Made by a program: the position numbers and the translations under genes. Source: Alphaproteobacteria bacterium (GTDB taxonomy: Bacteria > Pseudomonadota > Alphaproteobacteria > Rhizobiales > Xanthobacteraceae). From it: a DNA stretch of 64,000 nt. Numbering within the stretch: position 1 is the stretch's first letter; each line of letters opens with the position of its first letter. Where the stretch lies: positions 1-64,000 of the forward strand of contig VAZV01000145.1 in assembly GCA_005884765.1 (NCBI GenBank), written 5' to 3'. Below are positions 1-10,603 of this stretch, one piece after another. The notes below the pieces were generated by a model. That model made no database searches. It saw only the letters and a program-made list of their open reading frames with translations, and was not told the DNA's origin.

Positions 1-659
1 AGCCGCTTGACGTGGTCGAGCACCGAATGAATATTGACCGGGCCGCGCGCCACCGGGCGGTCGTCGCCGAACACTTCCATGCGATCGACCAGCGTGACGA
101 TGCGATCGGCCTCATCGCAGATCAATCGCGTCAGCATGCGGTCCTCTGAGGAGGCCTGCTGCTCCAATAGTTGGGCCGCGCCACGGATACCGGACAGCGG
201 ATTTTTGATCTCGTGGGCCAGCATGGCGGCCAGCGCGATCACACTTCGCGCCGCGCTGCGATGGGTCAATTGCCGGTCCATCTTGTCGGCGATGGTGCGT
301 TCCTGCAGCATCACCACGATGTGGCCTGGCCTCTCGGTAAGAGGAGCGACATGAAGATCGACCTGGCGATCGCCACCTATCCGCGGCGTGCCGAGATCGA
401 CCTTGTATTCGTTGACAGGGGAGCCGGTCGCGCGCACCTGATCGATCAGTGTCAATAGCGGACTGCCGAACGGCACCAGTTCCTTTAACGACTGCCGTTG
501 CAGGAACTGCGTGGAAATCTCGAAGAACGATTCCGCGGCGATGTTGGCGTCGACGATCTTGCCGTCGGGAGCGATCAACAGCACCGGGTTGGGCAAGGCA
601 TTGAGGATGGCCTCGCCGTCCGACGGCACCACCCGGCGATGTTCTGCTGACGACGTCAT
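1..659 (-). CDS. ntrB: Nitrogen regulation sensor kinase NtrB (3' part outside window)
   Basis: This is the amino-terminal part of the two-component sensor kinase that phosphorylates NtrC in the nitrogen-starvation response. The frame is open from the start at 659 to the window edge, about 219 residues. A PAS-like segment near the start ([18 protein letters not shown]) is followed by the kinase H-box with the phospho-accepting histidine ([19 protein letters not shown]). The ATG overlaps the dusB stop (ATGA), so translation is probably coupled. The dusB-ntrB order is the classical nifR3-ntrB arrangement of alphaproteobacteria. The ATP-binding domain lies beyond the edge and cannot be checked. 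Assignment rests on motif recognition plus gene order. Confidence 0.9.
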   Translation of the reverse strand, partial: MTSSAEHRRVVPSDGEAILNALPNPVLLIAPDGKIVDANIAAESFFEISTQFLQRQSLKELVPFGSPLLTLIDQVRATGSPVNEYKVDLGTPRIGGDRQVDLHVAPLTERPGHIVVMLQERTIADKMDRQLTHRSAARSVIALAAMLAHEIKNPLSGIRGAAQLLEQQASSEDRMLTRLICDEADRIVTLVDRMEVFGDDRPVARGPVNIHSVLDHVKR

Positions 660-1726
660 GCGGCAGCGCTCCATGCAAAGTCGTCGAACGCGTCCTTGAG
701 GGATCGATCCACGCGATGAGGATCCTCCGATGTCAGTATCCTCCCGCGCCAGGCTTTCAGCTTTTGCGCCGGCGCCTCGCTACATCGGGCCGCGATTTCC
801 AGCGCCCAGGAAAGATGCTTGCGCGCATGACGAAGCCCGATGCGCAGTCCATAATGACGGCACACCTCGGCATAGAGCTCGCGGATATGATCGAGCTGCT
901 GGCCCAGCGACGGGACCGCCTCCGCCACGCCGCTCTCAAGCCGGCGCCCGATCTGGCCTGGCAACCAGGGTTGGCCCTGCGCGCCGCGGCCGATCATCAC
1001 CGCGTCGGCATCAGACATTTCGAGCGCGGCAATGGCGGTTTCGAACGAGGTGATGTCGCCATTCACGACCAGCGGAATTCGAACAGCTTGCTTGACCGCC
1101 CGCACTGCGCCCCAATCGGCCTCGCCCTTGTAGAACTGACAACGGGTGCGGCCATGCACGGTAATCATCTGCACGCCGGCCGCCTCCGCGCGGCGCGCCA
1201 GTTCGCCCGCGTTGTGCGAGCGCTCATCCCAGCCGAGCCGCATCTTCAGTGTCACGGGCACTTTGACCGCCGATATCGTGGCCTCGATCAATCGCACCGC
1301 GTGATCGAGATCGCGCATCAAGGCCGAGCCGGATTGACCGCCCGTCACATGGCGCGCCGGACAACCCATATTGATATCGATAATGTCGGCGCCGCCGGCC
1401 TCGGCGATTCGCGCGCCTTCGGCCATCCAACCGGCCTCGCAGCCCGCGAGCTGAACCACATGGGGGCCAATTCCAGCGGCCTCAGCGCGCAGCCGCGACA
1501 TTGGGCGACCTCTGGCGAGATCGTCGCTGGCGGTCATCTCGGAGACCACGAGTCCCGCCCCAAGCGCCGCTGCCAGACGTCGGAAAGGTGCGTCGGTAAC
1601 GCCGGACATCGGCGCGAGAAGGACCCGATTGGCGATCCGAATATCGCCTATTTTCAATGGCTTAGAGCTGCTATTGGCCGAGCCGGTCACGGGCTTCTCG
1701 TTTTCCTGGCAGGCGCCGCATCGCAC
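656..1726 (-). CDS. dusB: tRNA-dihydrouridine synthase DusB (NifR3)
   Basis: An FMN-dependent enzyme that reduces uridine to dihydrouridine in the D-loop of tRNAs. Visible family motifs in order are the FMN-binding [16 protein letters not shown] near residues 38-53, the active-site cysteine in [35 protein letters not shown] and [11 protein letters not shown]. Length is about 356 residues from the upstream ATG, or some 12 fewer if the in-frame GTG (VTGSANSS) is used; the first residues before [11 protein letters not shown] are not conserved in type. It lies directly upstream of ntrB with a 4-base overlap and is the historical nifR3. The name does not imply a role in nitrogen fixation. Confidence 0.95.
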   Translation of the reverse strand: MRCGACQENEKPVTGSANSSSKPLKIGDIRIANRVLLAPMSGVTDAPFRRLAAALGAGLVVSEMTASDDLARGRPMSRLRAEAAGIGPHVVQLAGCEAGWMAEGARIAEAGGADIIDINMGCPARHVTGGQSGSALMRDLDHAVRLIEATISAVKVPVTLKMRLGWDERSHNAGELARRAEAAGVQMITVHGRTRCQFYKGEADWGAVRAVKQAVRIPLVVNGDITSFETAIAALEMSDADAVMIGRGAQGQPWLPGQIGRRLESGVAEAVPSLGQQLDHIRELYAEVCRHYGLRIGLRHARKHLSWALEIAARCSEAPAQKLKAWRGRILTSEDPHRVDRSLKDAFDDFAWSAAA

Positions 1727-1928
1727 CTGCGAATATTCATTTTGCGCACAATTCTTGTGCAGTCAAGTTGCATGCCTACACTTTAGACAATTCCTATAAT
1801 CTTGCAAGTGCACTGCAGCAAAAACTGCTTTTCCCACACTTGCCGCGCTGTTCTCTCGGCGACAGCGTGATAAGGGCAGTGCTCAACCGACCGTTTATCC
1901 ACTGCTTTCACCCCGCAATTTGAGTCCC

Positions 1929-3125
1929 ATGGCGAAATCTGAACGGACCGCAGCCATCCTTGTCGCAGCCGGGCGCGGGTTGCGCGCCGGCGCGGGAGAA
2001 CCGAAACAATACCGTTCGATCGGCGGACAGAGCGTGATGTTCCGCGCCATGGAGCCATTCTGCCGCCATCCGCAAATCTTTGCCGTGCAGCCGGTGCTCA
2101 ATCCCGATGACACCGCGATGTTCAACACGGCCGCCAGCGGCTTGCGTCACGAGCCGCCGGCCAAGGGCGGGGCGACCCGCCAGGCCTCGGTGCATGCCGG
2201 ACTTGAAGCGCTTGCGGCGCAGAAGCCTGATGTCGTTCTGATCCACGATGCGGCCCGGCCCTTTGTCTCACCGGCACTGATTTCGCGAGCGATCGAAGCT
2301 GCCGGCCGCACTGGCGCGGCGATCCCGGCGATCGCGGTTACCGATACTATCAAGCTGATCGGCGCGAACGGCGATGTCGAGGCCACGCCGGAACGGGCGC
2401 GGCTGCGCATCGCGCAAACGCCGCAGGCATTCCGCTTCGGTGCTATCCTCGAGGCCCACCGCCGCGCGGCGCGCGAGGCGAGAGGCGATTTCACCGACGA
2501 TGCGGCGCTTGCAGAATGGGCGGGATTGACGGTGGCGACATTTGAAGGCGATGTTGCCAACATGAAATTAACGACGCCAGAAGACTTTGTCCGTGAGGAA
2601 GCCCGGCTCGGCGCCATGCTTGGCGATATCAGGACCGGCACCGGCTACGACGTCCACGCCTTTGGCGCGGGCGATCATGTGATGATTTGCGGCGTTCGCG
2701 TGCCGCATACACGCGGCTTTCTCGCGCATTCCGACGGCGATGTCGGCCTGCATGCGCTGGTCGACGCCATCCTCGGCGCGCTGGCCGACGGCGATATCGG
2801 CTCGCATTTTCCGCCGAGCGACCCGCAATGGAAAGGAGCATCCTCCGACCGCTTCCTCAAATACGCGGTGGATCGCCTGAGTGCCCGCGGCGGCCGCATC
2901 GCCAATCTTGAGGTGACGCTGATCTGCGAACGCCCGAAGATCGGACCGTTGCGCGACACCATGCGCGCACGGATAGCCGAGATTACCGGACTAGACATCT
3001 CGCGCGTGGCGGTCAAAGCCACCACCAGCGAAGGGCTCGGCTTCACCGGCCGCGAGGAAGGCATCGCCGCGACCGCCGGCGCCACCATCCGCCTGCCTTG
3101 GCAGGACAAAGATTGGAGCGCATGA
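1929..3125 (+). CDS. ispDF: Bifunctional IspD/IspF isoprenoid enzyme
   Basis: A fused enzyme of the MEP isoprenoid pathway. The amino half is 2-C-methyl-D-erythritol 4-phosphate cytidylyltransferase (AILVAAGRG and [10 protein letters not shown] nucleotide loop, [13 protein letters not shown]). The carboxy half, from about residue 237, is 2,4-cyclodiphosphate synthase, with metal ligands in GYDVHAF and [12 protein letters not shown] and the terminal [13 protein letters not shown]. IspE is not here. An in-frame TTG exists nine bases upstream, but the ATG giving [11 protein letters not shown] is the better start. The fused form of about 400 residues is common in alphaproteobacteria. The next gene, pncC, starts 3 bases after the stop, so the two are probably cotranscribed. 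Confidence 0.96.
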   Translation: MAKSERTAAILVAAGRGLRAGAGEPKQYRSIGGQSVMFRAMEPFCRHPQIFAVQPVLNPDDTAMFNTAASGLRHEPPAKGGATRQASVHAGLEALAAQKPDVVLIHDAARPFVSPALISRAIEAAGRTGAAIPAIAVTDTIKLIGANGDVEATPERARLRIAQTPQAFRFGAILEAHRRAAREARGDFTDDAALAEWAGLTVATFEGDVANMKLTTPEDFVREEARLGAMLGDIRTGTGYDVHAFGAGDHVMICGVRVPHTRGFLAHSDGDVGLHALVDAILGALADGDIGSHFPPSDPQWKGASSDRFLKYAVDRLSARGGRIANLEVTLICERPKIGPLRDTMRARIAEITGLDISRVAVKATTSEGLGFTGREEGIAATAGATIRLPWQDKDWSA

Positions 3126-3128
3126 GCC

Positions 3129-3731
3129 ATGAGCGGCAGCGACGCCCGCGCCCTCGCCCGCTCGCTGCTCGATCTTTGCCGGATGCGGAAGCTGACGATC
3201 GCGACCGCAGAATCGTGTACCGGCGGCCTCGTCGCCGGGGCGCTCACGGATATTCCAGGCTCCTCCGACGTTATCGACCGCGGATTCATCACCTATTCCA
3301 ACGAGGCCAAGCGGGCGATGTTGGGCGTCAACGCGACGACGCTTGCGACCTTCGGCGCGGTCAGCAAGGAAACCGCGACCCAGATGGCGGTCGGCGCGCT
3401 GGAGCGGGCCGGCGTCGATCTCGCCGTCTCCATCACCGGCATTGCCGGCCCCGGCGGCGCCACACCGGGCAAGCCCGTTGGCCTGGTACATCTTGCGGTC
3501 GCCGCCCGCGATGGCCGGATCCTGCATCGGGAGCATCGTTTCGGCGCGATTGGCCGCAGCGCGGTGCGCGAGCGCTCGGTGGTGGAGGCATTGCGGATGC
3601 TGATGGAGCTGGCGCGCGGACCGCAGGCACTCACAAAACCCCGCCTCGAAGCGGCAAGCCGGCTTCGTGCGCGCGTGGCGCGCTCGCCGCGACGGCACGC
3701 GGTGAAGCGGCGAAGGCCGCCACGGGCGTGA
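3129..3731 (+). CDS. pncC: CinA C-terminal family nicotinamide-nucleotide amidohydrolase
   Basis: This matches the PncC/CinA carboxy-terminal domain, which deamidates nicotinamide mononucleotide in pyridine-nucleotide recycling. Family motifs are TAESCTGGLVAGALTDIPG near residue 25, FITYSNEAKRAMLGV, and the substrate loop SITGIAGPGGATPGKPVGLV. The competence/damage domain of full CinA is absent, which is usual for the stand-alone enzyme. The last 35 or so residues are a basic Arg/Ala-rich tail beyond the normal domain end and may be an unusual extension. It follows ispDF after 3 bases. The enzymatic name is by family; activity is not demonstrated here. Confidence 0.9.
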   Translation: MSGSDARALARSLLDLCRMRKLTIATAESCTGGLVAGALTDIPGSSDVIDRGFITYSNEAKRAMLGVNATTLATFGAVSKETATQMAVGALERAGVDLAVSITGIAGPGGATPGKPVGLVHLAVAARDGRILHREHRFGAIGRSAVRERSVVEALRMLMELARGPQALTKPRLEAASRLRARVARSPRRHAVKRRRPPRA

Positions 3732-3757
3732 GCTCTGTGGCAGCTGGGGGCGCTGCG

Positions 3758-4225
3758 TTATCCTGCGCCGGCCGGCTTCCCGTAAATTGCATCCGCGCGC
3801 TTTTCGAACGCCGCGGCAAAACGCCCAAACGCGGCGTCGAACATCGAGCCCATCAGCACGGCCAGCATCCGGCTCTTGAATTCGTAAGCGAGGTAGAACG
3901 TGACGTCGCAGGCGCCCTCGCCCTTCGGCTCGAACGTCCAGCGATTTTCGAGATTGGAAAACGGCCCCCGCAAATACCTGACCGCGATCTTCAGATTGGG
4001 ACGGTCGAGCACTACTTCGCTGGTGAAGGATTCCCGCACCAGCTTGAACGACACGGTCATGTCGGCCACCAAGATCTCGCTGCCATTGGGCTTTGACTTG
4101 CGCTGACGGATTTTCAGCGACTGGCACAGCGGCACGAATTCGGGATAACGCTCGACATCGGCGACGAGATCGAACATTTGGCTGGCGCTATGCCGGACCT
4201 GGCGCTTGCTGGAGACTCTCTGCAT
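3758..4225 (-). CDS. RatA/COQ10-family START-like protein
   Basis: A 155-residue single-domain protein of the polyketide cyclase/START superfamily. The opening VRHSASQMFDLVADVERYPEF is the signature of the COQ10/RatA family, and the hydrophobic cavity region (YLRGPFSNLENRWTF, DVTFYLAYEFKS) follows. In mitochondria COQ10 binds ubiquinone; in E. coli RatA was described as a ribosome-association toxin. The alphaproteobacterial members are usually called type II toxin-antitoxin RatA family protein, but no RatB antitoxin gene is next to it, so the COQ10 role is more likely. It lies just downstream of lipA on the same strand with a 12-base gap, so the two are probably cotranscribed. Confidence 0.88.
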   Translation of the reverse strand: MQRVSSKRQVRHSASQMFDLVADVERYPEFVPLCQSLKIRQRKSKPNGSEILVADMTVSFKLVRESFTSEVVLDRPNLKIAVRYLRGPFSNLENRWTFEPKGEGACDVTFYLAYEFKSRMLAVLMGSMFDAAFGRFAAAFEKRADAIYGKPAGAG

Positions 4226-4237
4226 TTCCTAACCCGC

Positions 4238-5197
4238 TCAGCGGGATGCCGCCGCGCGCGCCGCCTTGAGCCTGGCAAAGTCATCGCCGGCGTGATGCGA
4301 AGAGCGGGTCAGCGGACTCGCCGACACCATCAGAAATCCCTTGGTATAGGCGACCTTCTCAAGGCTTGAGAATTCATCCGGCGGCACGTAGCGCATGACG
4401 GCATGATGCTTGCGCGTCGGTTGCAGATATTGGCCGATGGTCAGGAAATCCACATCCGCCGAGCGCAGATCGTCCATTACCTGCAGGACTTCATGGCGCT
4501 CCTCGCCGAGGCCCACCATGATGCCCGACTTGGTGAAGATGGTGGGGTCGATCTCCTTGACCCGCTGCAACAGCCGGATCGAATGGAAGTAGCGCGCGCC
4601 TGGGCGCACGCTAAGATAGCGCGAGGGCACGGTCTCGAGATTGTGGTTGAAGACATCCGGTTTCGCCGCGACGACAACCTCGAGCGCGCCGTCCTTGCGC
4701 AGAAAATCGGGCGTGAGAAGTTCGATCGTCGTGGCCGGACAGCGCGAGCGGATCGCGCGAACGGTCTGGGCGAAATGCTCGGCACCGCCGTCATCGAGGT
4801 CGTCGCGGTCCACCGAAGTGACGACGATGTGGCTAAGCCCGAGCTTGAAAGTCGCCTCCGCGACGTGCTCGGGCTCCGACGCATCGAGCATGCCGGGCAA
4901 ACCGGTCTTGACGTTGCAGAAGGCGCAAGCGCGGGTGCAGGTGTCGCCCATGATCATGAAGGTGGCGTGCTTCTTGTCCCAGCACTCGCCGATGTTCGGG
5001 CAGCCCGCCTCCTCGCACACCGTGACGAGGCCGTTTTCCTTGACGATATTTCGCGTGTCGGCATAGCCGCGCGTAGTCGGCGCGCGCACGCGGATCCAGT
5101 CCGGCTTCGGCGGCGACAGCGCATCCGGCCGGTTCGCCTTTTCCGGATGACGGGGGCGCAACGGCGTCATTGAGACAGTATCGATGATGACGGCCAT
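4238..5197 (-). CDS. lipA: Lipoyl synthase
   Basis: A radical-SAM enzyme that inserts two sulfur atoms into protein-bound octanoyl groups to make lipoate for pyruvate and 2-oxoglutarate dehydrogenases. Both iron-sulfur motifs are visible: the auxiliary cluster ligands in [12 protein letters not shown] and the radical-SAM [10 protein letters not shown]. Also present are [22 protein letters not shown] and the terminal [18 protein letters not shown]. At 319 residues it is of normal length. The gene is followed by the RatA/COQ10 gene. No lipB is present in the window. Confidence 0.97.
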   Translation of the reverse strand: MAVIIDTVSMTPLRPRHPEKANRPDALSPPKPDWIRVRAPTTRGYADTRNIVKENGLVTVCEEAGCPNIGECWDKKHATFMIMGDTCTRACAFCNVKTGLPGMLDASEPEHVAEATFKLGLSHIVVTSVDRDDLDDGGAEHFAQTVRAIRSRCPATTIELLTPDFLRKDGALEVVVAAKPDVFNHNLETVPSRYLSVRPGARYFHSIRLLQRVKEIDPTIFTKSGIMVGLGEERHEVLQVMDDLRSADVDFLTIGQYLQPTRKHHAVMRYVPPDEFSSLEKVAYTKGFLMVSASPLTRSSHHAGDDFARLKAARAAASR

Positions 5198-5331
5198 ACG
5201 AGTCCGCTTGCGGTTTTGCAGTGTTTAGCTAGTCGGTCTCGCCGCGGCCCGCAACCCGGCTCGCTTAGCCTAGCAGAACATGCCACAGTTAGGCAGCATT
5301 CCCGCCTTTTCGCCGCTGATTCCTGCTCAAA

Positions 5332-5946
5332 ATGGTGCAAAAGCTGAAGCCGGCCGCTCCGATTTCCCCATCCCTCGGGAAGCCGCTCAAACGTTCATTT
5401 TTAGACCGCAGTGTGCATGAGGTGGCGCCGGACCTGATCGGCGCGACGCTGCTGGTCAACGGCATCGGCGGCCTCATCGTCGAGGTCGAGGCCTATCATC
5501 ACACCGATCCAGCCGCGCACTCGTTCCGTGGCCCGACACCGCGCAACCGGGTGATGTTCGGCCCCGCAGGCTTCACTTACGTCTATCGCTCCTACGGCAT
5601 CCATTGGTGCCTGAATTTCGTCTGCGAGGAGGAAGGCTCGGCCAGTGCCGTGCTGATCCGTGCGCTTGAGCCAACCCACGGCATTGCCGCGATGCGCCGC
5701 CGCCGCGGCCTGCACGACGAGCGATCGCTGTGCTCGGGCCCGGGCAAGTTGACCGAGGCACTCGGCATCACGATTGCACATAGCGAGCTGCCGCTCGATC
5801 AACCGCCGTTCGCGTTGCACGCGCGTACCGGCAAGGCGGACATCATCTCGGGCGTGCGGATCGGCATCACCAAGGCGGCCGACCTGCCCTGGCGTTACGG
5901 GATGCAGGGTTCGAAATTTCTCAGCAAGCCGTTCGCCGCGATCTAG
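5332..5946 (+). CDS. 3-methyladenine DNA glycosylase (MPG/AAG family)
   Basis: A base-excision repair glycosylase of the alkyladenine family that removes alkylated purines. Typical segments are [20 protein letters not shown], the [14 protein letters not shown] motif, the tyrosine-rich [16 protein letters not shown] that intercalates into DNA, and [14 protein letters not shown]. The protein is 204 residues. The gene stands alone, divergent from lipA across about 135 bases, and its end overlaps the convergent methyltransferase gene by four bases. Confidence 0.92.
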   Translation: MVQKLKPAAPISPSLGKPLKRSFLDRSVHEVAPDLIGATLLVNGIGGLIVEVEAYHHTDPAAHSFRGPTPRNRVMFGPAGFTYVYRSYGIHWCLNFVCEEEGSASAVLIRALEPTHGIAAMRRRRGLHDERSLCSGPGKLTEALGITIAHSELPLDQPPFALHARTGKADIISGVRIGITKAADLPWRYGMQGSKFLSKPFAAI

Positions 5947-6782
5947 CGCTGGGCTCGCACAACATGCGCGCCCGGCCCGATCGGAATGCCCGCTTTCAGC
6001 GCGCCGTAGTAGCGATCGCTGAGTTCGGCAACGCCGAGATCCTCGACGAGCGCAAAGCCCTTGTCGTGGAGCAGCTTTGCAAGCTCGGCGGGATCGAAGT
6101 GGCTCAGCCACGGTTCGCCCCGCGCCGCTGCCCTCTCGGCGACGCCCATGATGTGGGCACGGCGATCGGGTGGATAATTTTCAAACGGCTCGGCATAGTC
6201 GAACACGAATTCCGACCGCGGAATGCCGGCGATAAAATCGAGCGTGCCCGAAATCGCTTGCCGCGTTAGATAGGGGACAACGCCGAGCCACTGGAAGAAC
6301 GCAGGCTGGTCAACACGAAAACCTGATTGCGCCAATCCTTCGGCGATGCTTTGCCGCTCGAAGTCAACGGGCGCGAAGGTGAGCCAGCCGGGCAACGCAA
6401 GCGCGGCCTGGCTGAGCTGCTCGCGCTTCCACTGCTGCGTCGCCGGAAAATCGACCTCGAATACACGAACGCCCTGACCGGCAAAGGGGTTACGTAGTGA
6501 AAACGTATCGAGGCCGGCGCCGAGCACCACCACCTGTCGTATGCCGCGCGCGACACTTGCGCCAAGTGCATCCTCGGAAAACCGGCTGCGCGCAGCGACG
6601 AACAGCCGCATCGGCTTAAGCGATGGATCAGCCGCCATCTCATCGAGCGTGGCGAGCATCCTTGCGTCGAGAATCCGGGATGCAAACGGGTCATGGAAGA
6701 TCGTTCCGCCCTCCAGCGTCTGGTGGATCGCGCGATAGGCTGCCGTTCGGCGCGCCGTCTGACTGGGTTGTCCTGCGCGCAA
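5943..6782 (-). CDS. Class I SAM-dependent methyltransferase, LCMT/TIGR00027-like
   Basis: A 279-residue methyltransferase resembling the leucine carboxyl methyltransferase superfamily. The amino region [15 protein letters not shown] followed by [10 protein letters not shown] is characteristic of the TIGR00027 group. The SAM-binding motif I is [14 protein letters not shown], followed by [12 protein letters not shown]. The substrate is unknown; members of this group in other bacteria are mostly uncharacterised, some linked to secondary metabolism. It is convergent with the glycosylase gene and followed upstream by valS on the same strand. Confidence 0.87.
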   Translation of the reverse strand: MRAGQPSQTARRTAAYRAIHQTLEGGTIFHDPFASRILDARMLATLDEMAADPSLKPMRLFVAARSRFSEDALGASVARGIRQVVVLGAGLDTFSLRNPFAGQGVRVFEVDFPATQQWKREQLSQAALALPGWLTFAPVDFERQSIAEGLAQSGFRVDQPAFFQWLGVVPYLTRQAISGTLDFIAGIPRSEFVFDYAEPFENYPPDRRAHIMGVAERAAARGEPWLSHFDPAELAKLLHDKGFALVEDLGVAELSDRYYGALKAGIPIGPGAHVVRAQR

Positions 6783-6825
6783 TCCGCGACCTCGCTCTGA
6801 CCGGCGTTTGGAGCGCCAGCGCTCT

Positions 6826-9693
6826 TTAGGAAGCGTTTTTCAACCTCTGCAGAGCTTCGACGATCTTGGCCCGGCGCTCAACGGCCGCTTCGCGTTTTTC
6901 TTTTTCTTCCTCGACGATTTCTTCCGGGGCGTTGGCGACGAATTTCTCGTTCGACAGTTTTGCATCGACCCGCTTGATATCGGCTTCGGCCTTGGCGATT
7001 TCCTTGTCGAGGCGAGTTCGCTCAGCGGAGAGGTCGATCACCCCCTTCAACGGCAGTGCCGCGACCTCGCCACGCACCAGAAGCTGCACTGCGCCTTCCG
7101 GCGTGCGGTCGGCGAAGGAGATATCCGACAGGCGGGCCATCCGCTTGATGACGTCGCTCCAGCGCGGCGCGCGCTCCGTGATTTCTTCGGACGCGTTGGC
7201 CAAGACCAGCGGCGTCAGCGTAGCCGGCGGAATGCTCATTTCCGCGCGCACCGAGCGGATCGAGGTGACGAGATCGACCACCCAGCCGATTTCCGCTTCG
7301 GCGTCGGGGTCACTGAACTCGCCGGCATCGAGCGCGATAATCACGGGAGAGATCAGCGCATCGCTCGGGCTTGTGGTCGATATCGCGGCCAGTTGCTCCG
7401 GCGTCAGGGTGCCTGCCTTACGCGGCCACGCAGCCAATGCCAGCAGGCCCTCGCGTTTGGCCGTCACCGCCCAGAGCTCTTCGGTGATGAAGGGCATGAA
7501 GGGGTGCAGCAGCTTCAGGATCTGGTCGCGCGCCCAGGCCACCATGGCGCGGGTCTCAGCCTTCGCCGCCCCCTCCTCCTCCAGCAGCACGGGCTTGGCA
7601 AGTTCGAGATACCAATCGCAGTAGACGTTCCAGACGAAACGGTAGGTTGCGTTCGCAGCATCGTTGAAACGATAAGTTTCGACCGCCTCGGTGACTTCGC
7701 GCGTCGCCCGCGAGGTCTCATGCGCGATCCAGCGGTTCAATGTTTGCTTGGCCTGGTGCGGATCGAACCCCGCCGGCTGCACGCAACCGTTCATCTCCGC
7801 AAAACGGCAGGCGTTCCAGAGCTTGGTCGCGAAATTGCGGTTGGTTTCGACCAGATGCGGCGAAAGGCGGATGTCGTGGCCTTGCGCGGCCTCGCGGGTC
7901 AGCGCAAAGCGCAGGGCGTCGGCGCCATAGTCATCGATGACGCCAAGCGGGTCGATGACGTTGCCCTTCGACTTCGACATCTTGGCGCCCTTCTCGTCGC
8001 GAACCAGGCGGTGGATGTAGATGGTCGAGAACGGCGCCTCCTTCATGAAATGCAGGCCCATCATCATCATCCGGGCGACCCAGAAGAAGATTATGTCAAA
8101 GCCGGTCACCAGCGCATTGGTCGGGTAGTAGCGCTTGACCTCCGGCGTCTCATCGGGCCAGCCCAGCGTCGAGAACGGCCACAATGCGGAGGAGAACCAG
8201 GTATCGAGCACATCTTCATCGCGGGTGATGAAACCTTCGCGCTTTGAAGGATCGAGCGCCATCTCGCGCCCCTGCTCCGGCGTAATGACCTCCTGCTCGA
8301 CGTAATAGCCGAGCGCGTTGCCGACGGCTTCGTCTTCGCTCTCAGCCACGAAGGCCTTGCCATCGGGCCCGTACCATGCCGGAATCTGGTGGCCCCACCA
8401 GAGCTGGCGGGAGATGCACCAGGGCTGGATGTTCTCCATCCACTCGAAATAGGTCTTTTCCCAATTCTTCGGCACGAACGTCGCGGCCCCTGAGCGCACC
8501 GCCGCGATCGCCGGCTGTGCCAGGGTCTTGGCGTCGACGTACCACTGGTCGGTGAGGAATGGCTCGATGACGACGCCGGAACGATCGCCATGCGGCACCA
8601 TGTGCGTGTTCGGCTCGATCTTCTCGAGGAAGCCGAAATCTTCCAGCCGCGCCACGATCCGCTTGCGCGCCGCGAAGCGATCGACGCTGTGCATTTCCTC
8701 CGCAAACTGCGTCGAGCCTTCTGGCAATCCGCGCAAATAATCTTCGTTGCCGACGAGCGCGAGCCTGCCTTCCTGATCGAGCACGCTGATCTGCGGCAGG
8801 GCGTGCCGCTTGCCGATCTCGAAATCGTTGAAGTCGTGCGCTGGCGTAACTTTCACTGCGCCCGAGCCCCTTTCGGGATCGGAATATTCATCCGCCACGA
8901 TCGGAATCCTGCGTCCGACCAGCGGCAGGATCACGTGTTTGCCGATCAGATGCGTGTAGCGATCATCATCCGGATGCACGGCGACGGCGGTATCGCCGAG
9001 CATTGTCTCGGGGCGCGTGGTTGCGACCACGATGAAAGTCGCGGGATCGTCCGGGCTGAAGGTCTTGCCCTCGATCGGGTAGCGCAGATACCAGAGGCTG
9101 CCCCTGACCTCGACCTGCTGCACCTCGAGATCGGAGATCGCGGTTAGGAGCTTGGGGTCCCAGTTCACCAGCCGCTTGTCTTTGTAGATCAGCCCCTGGC
9201 GATGCAGTTCGACGAAAACTTTTACGACCGCGCGCGACAGGCCCTCGTCCATGGTAAAACGCTCGCGCGACCAATCGCAGGACGCGCCCAGCCGCTTCAG
9301 CTGATTGACGATCACGCCGCCGCTTTCGGCCTTCCATTGCCAGACGCGTTCGAGGAACTTGGTGCGCCCCATCGCGCGCCGGCCCGGTTCCTGCCGTTCC
9401 GTCAATTGCCGCTCGACCACCATCTGGGTCGCAATCCCGGCGTGATCGGTGCCGGGCTGCCAGAGCACGTCGCGGCCGCGCATCCGCTCGAAACGGCAGA
9501 GAATGTCCTGCAAGGTGTTGTTGAGCGCGTGGCCCATATGCAGTGAGCCCGTCACGTTCGGCGGCGGGATCACAATGGTGAAAGGCTGCGCGTCGCGCCG
9601 CTCCGGGCGCCCGGCCTTGAACGCGCCGGCCTCCTCCCAGAGACGGGACATGCGGCCTTCGATATCGGCAGGCTGGTAGTTTTTCTCGATCAT
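6826..9693 (-). CDS. valS: Valyl-tRNA synthetase
   Basis: A class I aminoacyl-tRNA synthetase that charges tRNA-Val and edits mischarged threonine. The HIGH motif appears as NVTGSLHMGHAL and the KMSKS loop as KMSKSKGNVIDPLG. The editing (CP1) domain lies between them, with TTRPETMLGDTAVAVHP. The carboxy end is a charged coiled coil (KGVIDLSAERTRLDKEIAKA) typical of ValS. Length 955 residues is normal. A long open frame on the opposite strand (6808-8247) is a composition shadow. Confidence 0.98.
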   Translation of the reverse strand: MIEKNYQPADIEGRMSRLWEEAGAFKAGRPERRDAQPFTIVIPPPNVTGSLHMGHALNNTLQDILCRFERMRGRDVLWQPGTDHAGIATQMVVERQLTERQEPGRRAMGRTKFLERVWQWKAESGGVIVNQLKRLGASCDWSRERFTMDEGLSRAVVKVFVELHRQGLIYKDKRLVNWDPKLLTAISDLEVQQVEVRGSLWYLRYPIEGKTFSPDDPATFIVVATTRPETMLGDTAVAVHPDDDRYTHLIGKHVILPLVGRRIPIVADEYSDPERGSGAVKVTPAHDFNDFEIGKRHALPQISVLDQEGRLALVGNEDYLRGLPEGSTQFAEEMHSVDRFAARKRIVARLEDFGFLEKIEPNTHMVPHGDRSGVVIEPFLTDQWYVDAKTLAQPAIAAVRSGAATFVPKNWEKTYFEWMENIQPWCISRQLWWGHQIPAWYGPDGKAFVAESEDEAVGNALGYYVEQEVITPEQGREMALDPSKREGFITRDEDVLDTWFSSALWPFSTLGWPDETPEVKRYYPTNALVTGFDIIFFWVARMMMMGLHFMKEAPFSTIYIHRLVRDEKGAKMSKSKGNVIDPLGVIDDYGADALRFALTREAAQGHDIRLSPHLVETNRNFATKLWNACRFAEMNGCVQPAGFDPHQAKQTLNRWIAHETSRATREVTEAVETYRFNDAANATYRFVWNVYCDWYLELAKPVLLEEEGAAKAETRAMVAWARDQILKLLHPFMPFITEELWAVTAKREGLLALAAWPRKAGTLTPEQLAAISTTSPSDALISPVIIALDAGEFSDPDAEAEIGWVVDLVTSIRSVRAEMSIPPATLTPLVLANASEEITERAPRWSDVIKRMARLSDISFADRTPEGAVQLLVRGEVAALPLKGVIDLSAERTRLDKEIAKAEADIKRVDAKLSNEKFVANAPEEIVEEEKEKREAAVERRAKIVEALQRLKNAS

Positions 9694-9808
9694 GGCGAAC
9701 GATTGGGGGTTCGGAGATGGCTACAAAGCCGCACGCGCCCGCCAAGTCAACACGACAGGCCGACGGAAAAGCACAATAAAGCTGGTCGGGATGGCTAAAC
9801 GGGGACCG

Positions 9809-10603
9809 TTACCGGCCGCGCGAGACCCGCTCGATTTCCGCCTTCACGATACGCTCCACCAGCCCGGGCAGATTGTCATCGAGCCAGGATTTGAGCATCG
9901 GCCGCAGCATTTCCTTGACCAGATCTTCCAACGTCCGCGCATTGTTGCTGAGCACGGTATGGGCCAGCGTATTAAACGCGGATTCAACGGCCGATACCGT
10001 CGTGCGCGATAGAATTGCCGCCGCCGGCGGAGCTGCCGTACCTTCAAAGACCGGCGGCGGTTGGAACAGGGGTTGCCGCTGGATGGCGCGGGCCGCGGCG
10101 GTCTCGGTGAATTCGAGATCGTCCTGCGGTTCCACCTTGCGAAACGCAGGCTGCGGGGCGGCCGGCACAGCCATCTCATCGGTCAGTTCCAGCACGTCGC
10201 CGTCCGGCTGCGGCGGGCGTATTTCTTCCGGCGATGTCGCCTCATCGAGGCCGTTCAGCAGCGCATCGATGTCGTCCTGGCTGTTGCTTGCAGCGGCTGG
10301 CGGCGGTGGCGGCGCGGCTGGCGGCGGCGCAGGACGCGGTGGCGCGGGACGCGGTGGCGCAGCCACTTTTGCCGCAGCAGTGACGGCTGCTGATATCGCC
10401 GAAGGCGGGACATTGCTCATCACCGACGGTTTGGCCGCCGGCGGCGCTGCCGCAGGCTTTTCCGATTTCGCTGGCGCTACCGACGCGGCGGGGCTCGCGG
10501 GCTTTTCTGCCGGCGGCTTTGCCTCGTCGTCGGCGATGATGCGCCGGATCGACGCCAGAATCTCCTCCATCGAGGGTTCCTGGACCTTTGCAGGCTGCGT
10601 CAT
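9809..10603 (-). CDS. popZ: PopZ-family (DUF2497) polar organizing protein
   Basis: A low-complexity protein with the PopZ architecture: a short conserved amino helix (SMEEILASIRRIIADDEAK), a long acidic, proline- and alanine-rich linker, and a conserved carboxy region (VESAFNTLAHTVLSNNARTL and EEMLRPMLKSWLDDNLP-type sequence) used for self-assembly. PopZ forms a polymeric matrix at cell poles that anchors the ParB-origin complex. The start chosen is MTQPAKVQEP; four more residues would come from an upstream ATG. Location beside valS matches the Caulobacter arrangement. The proline/alanine linker is longer than I would expect, but such linkers vary widely. Confidence 0.85.
   Translation of the reverse strand: MTQPAKVQEPSMEEILASIRRIIADDEAKPPAEKPASPAASVAPAKSEKPAAAPPAAKPSVMSNVPPSAISAAVTAAAKVAAPPRPAPPRPAPPPAAPPPPPAAASNSQDDIDALLNGLDEATSPEEIRPPQPDGDVLELTDEMAVPAAPQPAFRKVEPQDDLEFTETAAARAIQRQPLFQPPPVFEGTAAPPAAAILSRTTVSAVESAFNTLAHTVLSNNARTLEDLVKEMLRPMLKSWLDDNLPGLVERIVKAEIERVSRGR

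Noticed and set aside
1-1726. Nitrogen-fixation locus suggested by the name nifR3
   Set aside because: DusB is a tRNA-modifying enzyme; the ntrB link concerns nitrogen regulation. No nif or nod genes are visible in the window.
2991-4127. 378-codon minus-strand frame
   Set aside because: Runs antisense through ispDF and pncC and across a well-supported minus-strand gene in another frame; Arg-rich noise.
3758-4225. Toxin-antitoxin system (RatA)
   Set aside because: No RatB partner; the COQ10-like role next to lipA is more plausible.
6808-8247. 479-codon plus-strand frame antisense to valS
   Set aside because: Arg/Gln/His-rich composition shadow of a high-GC gene; no ribosome site or family likeness.
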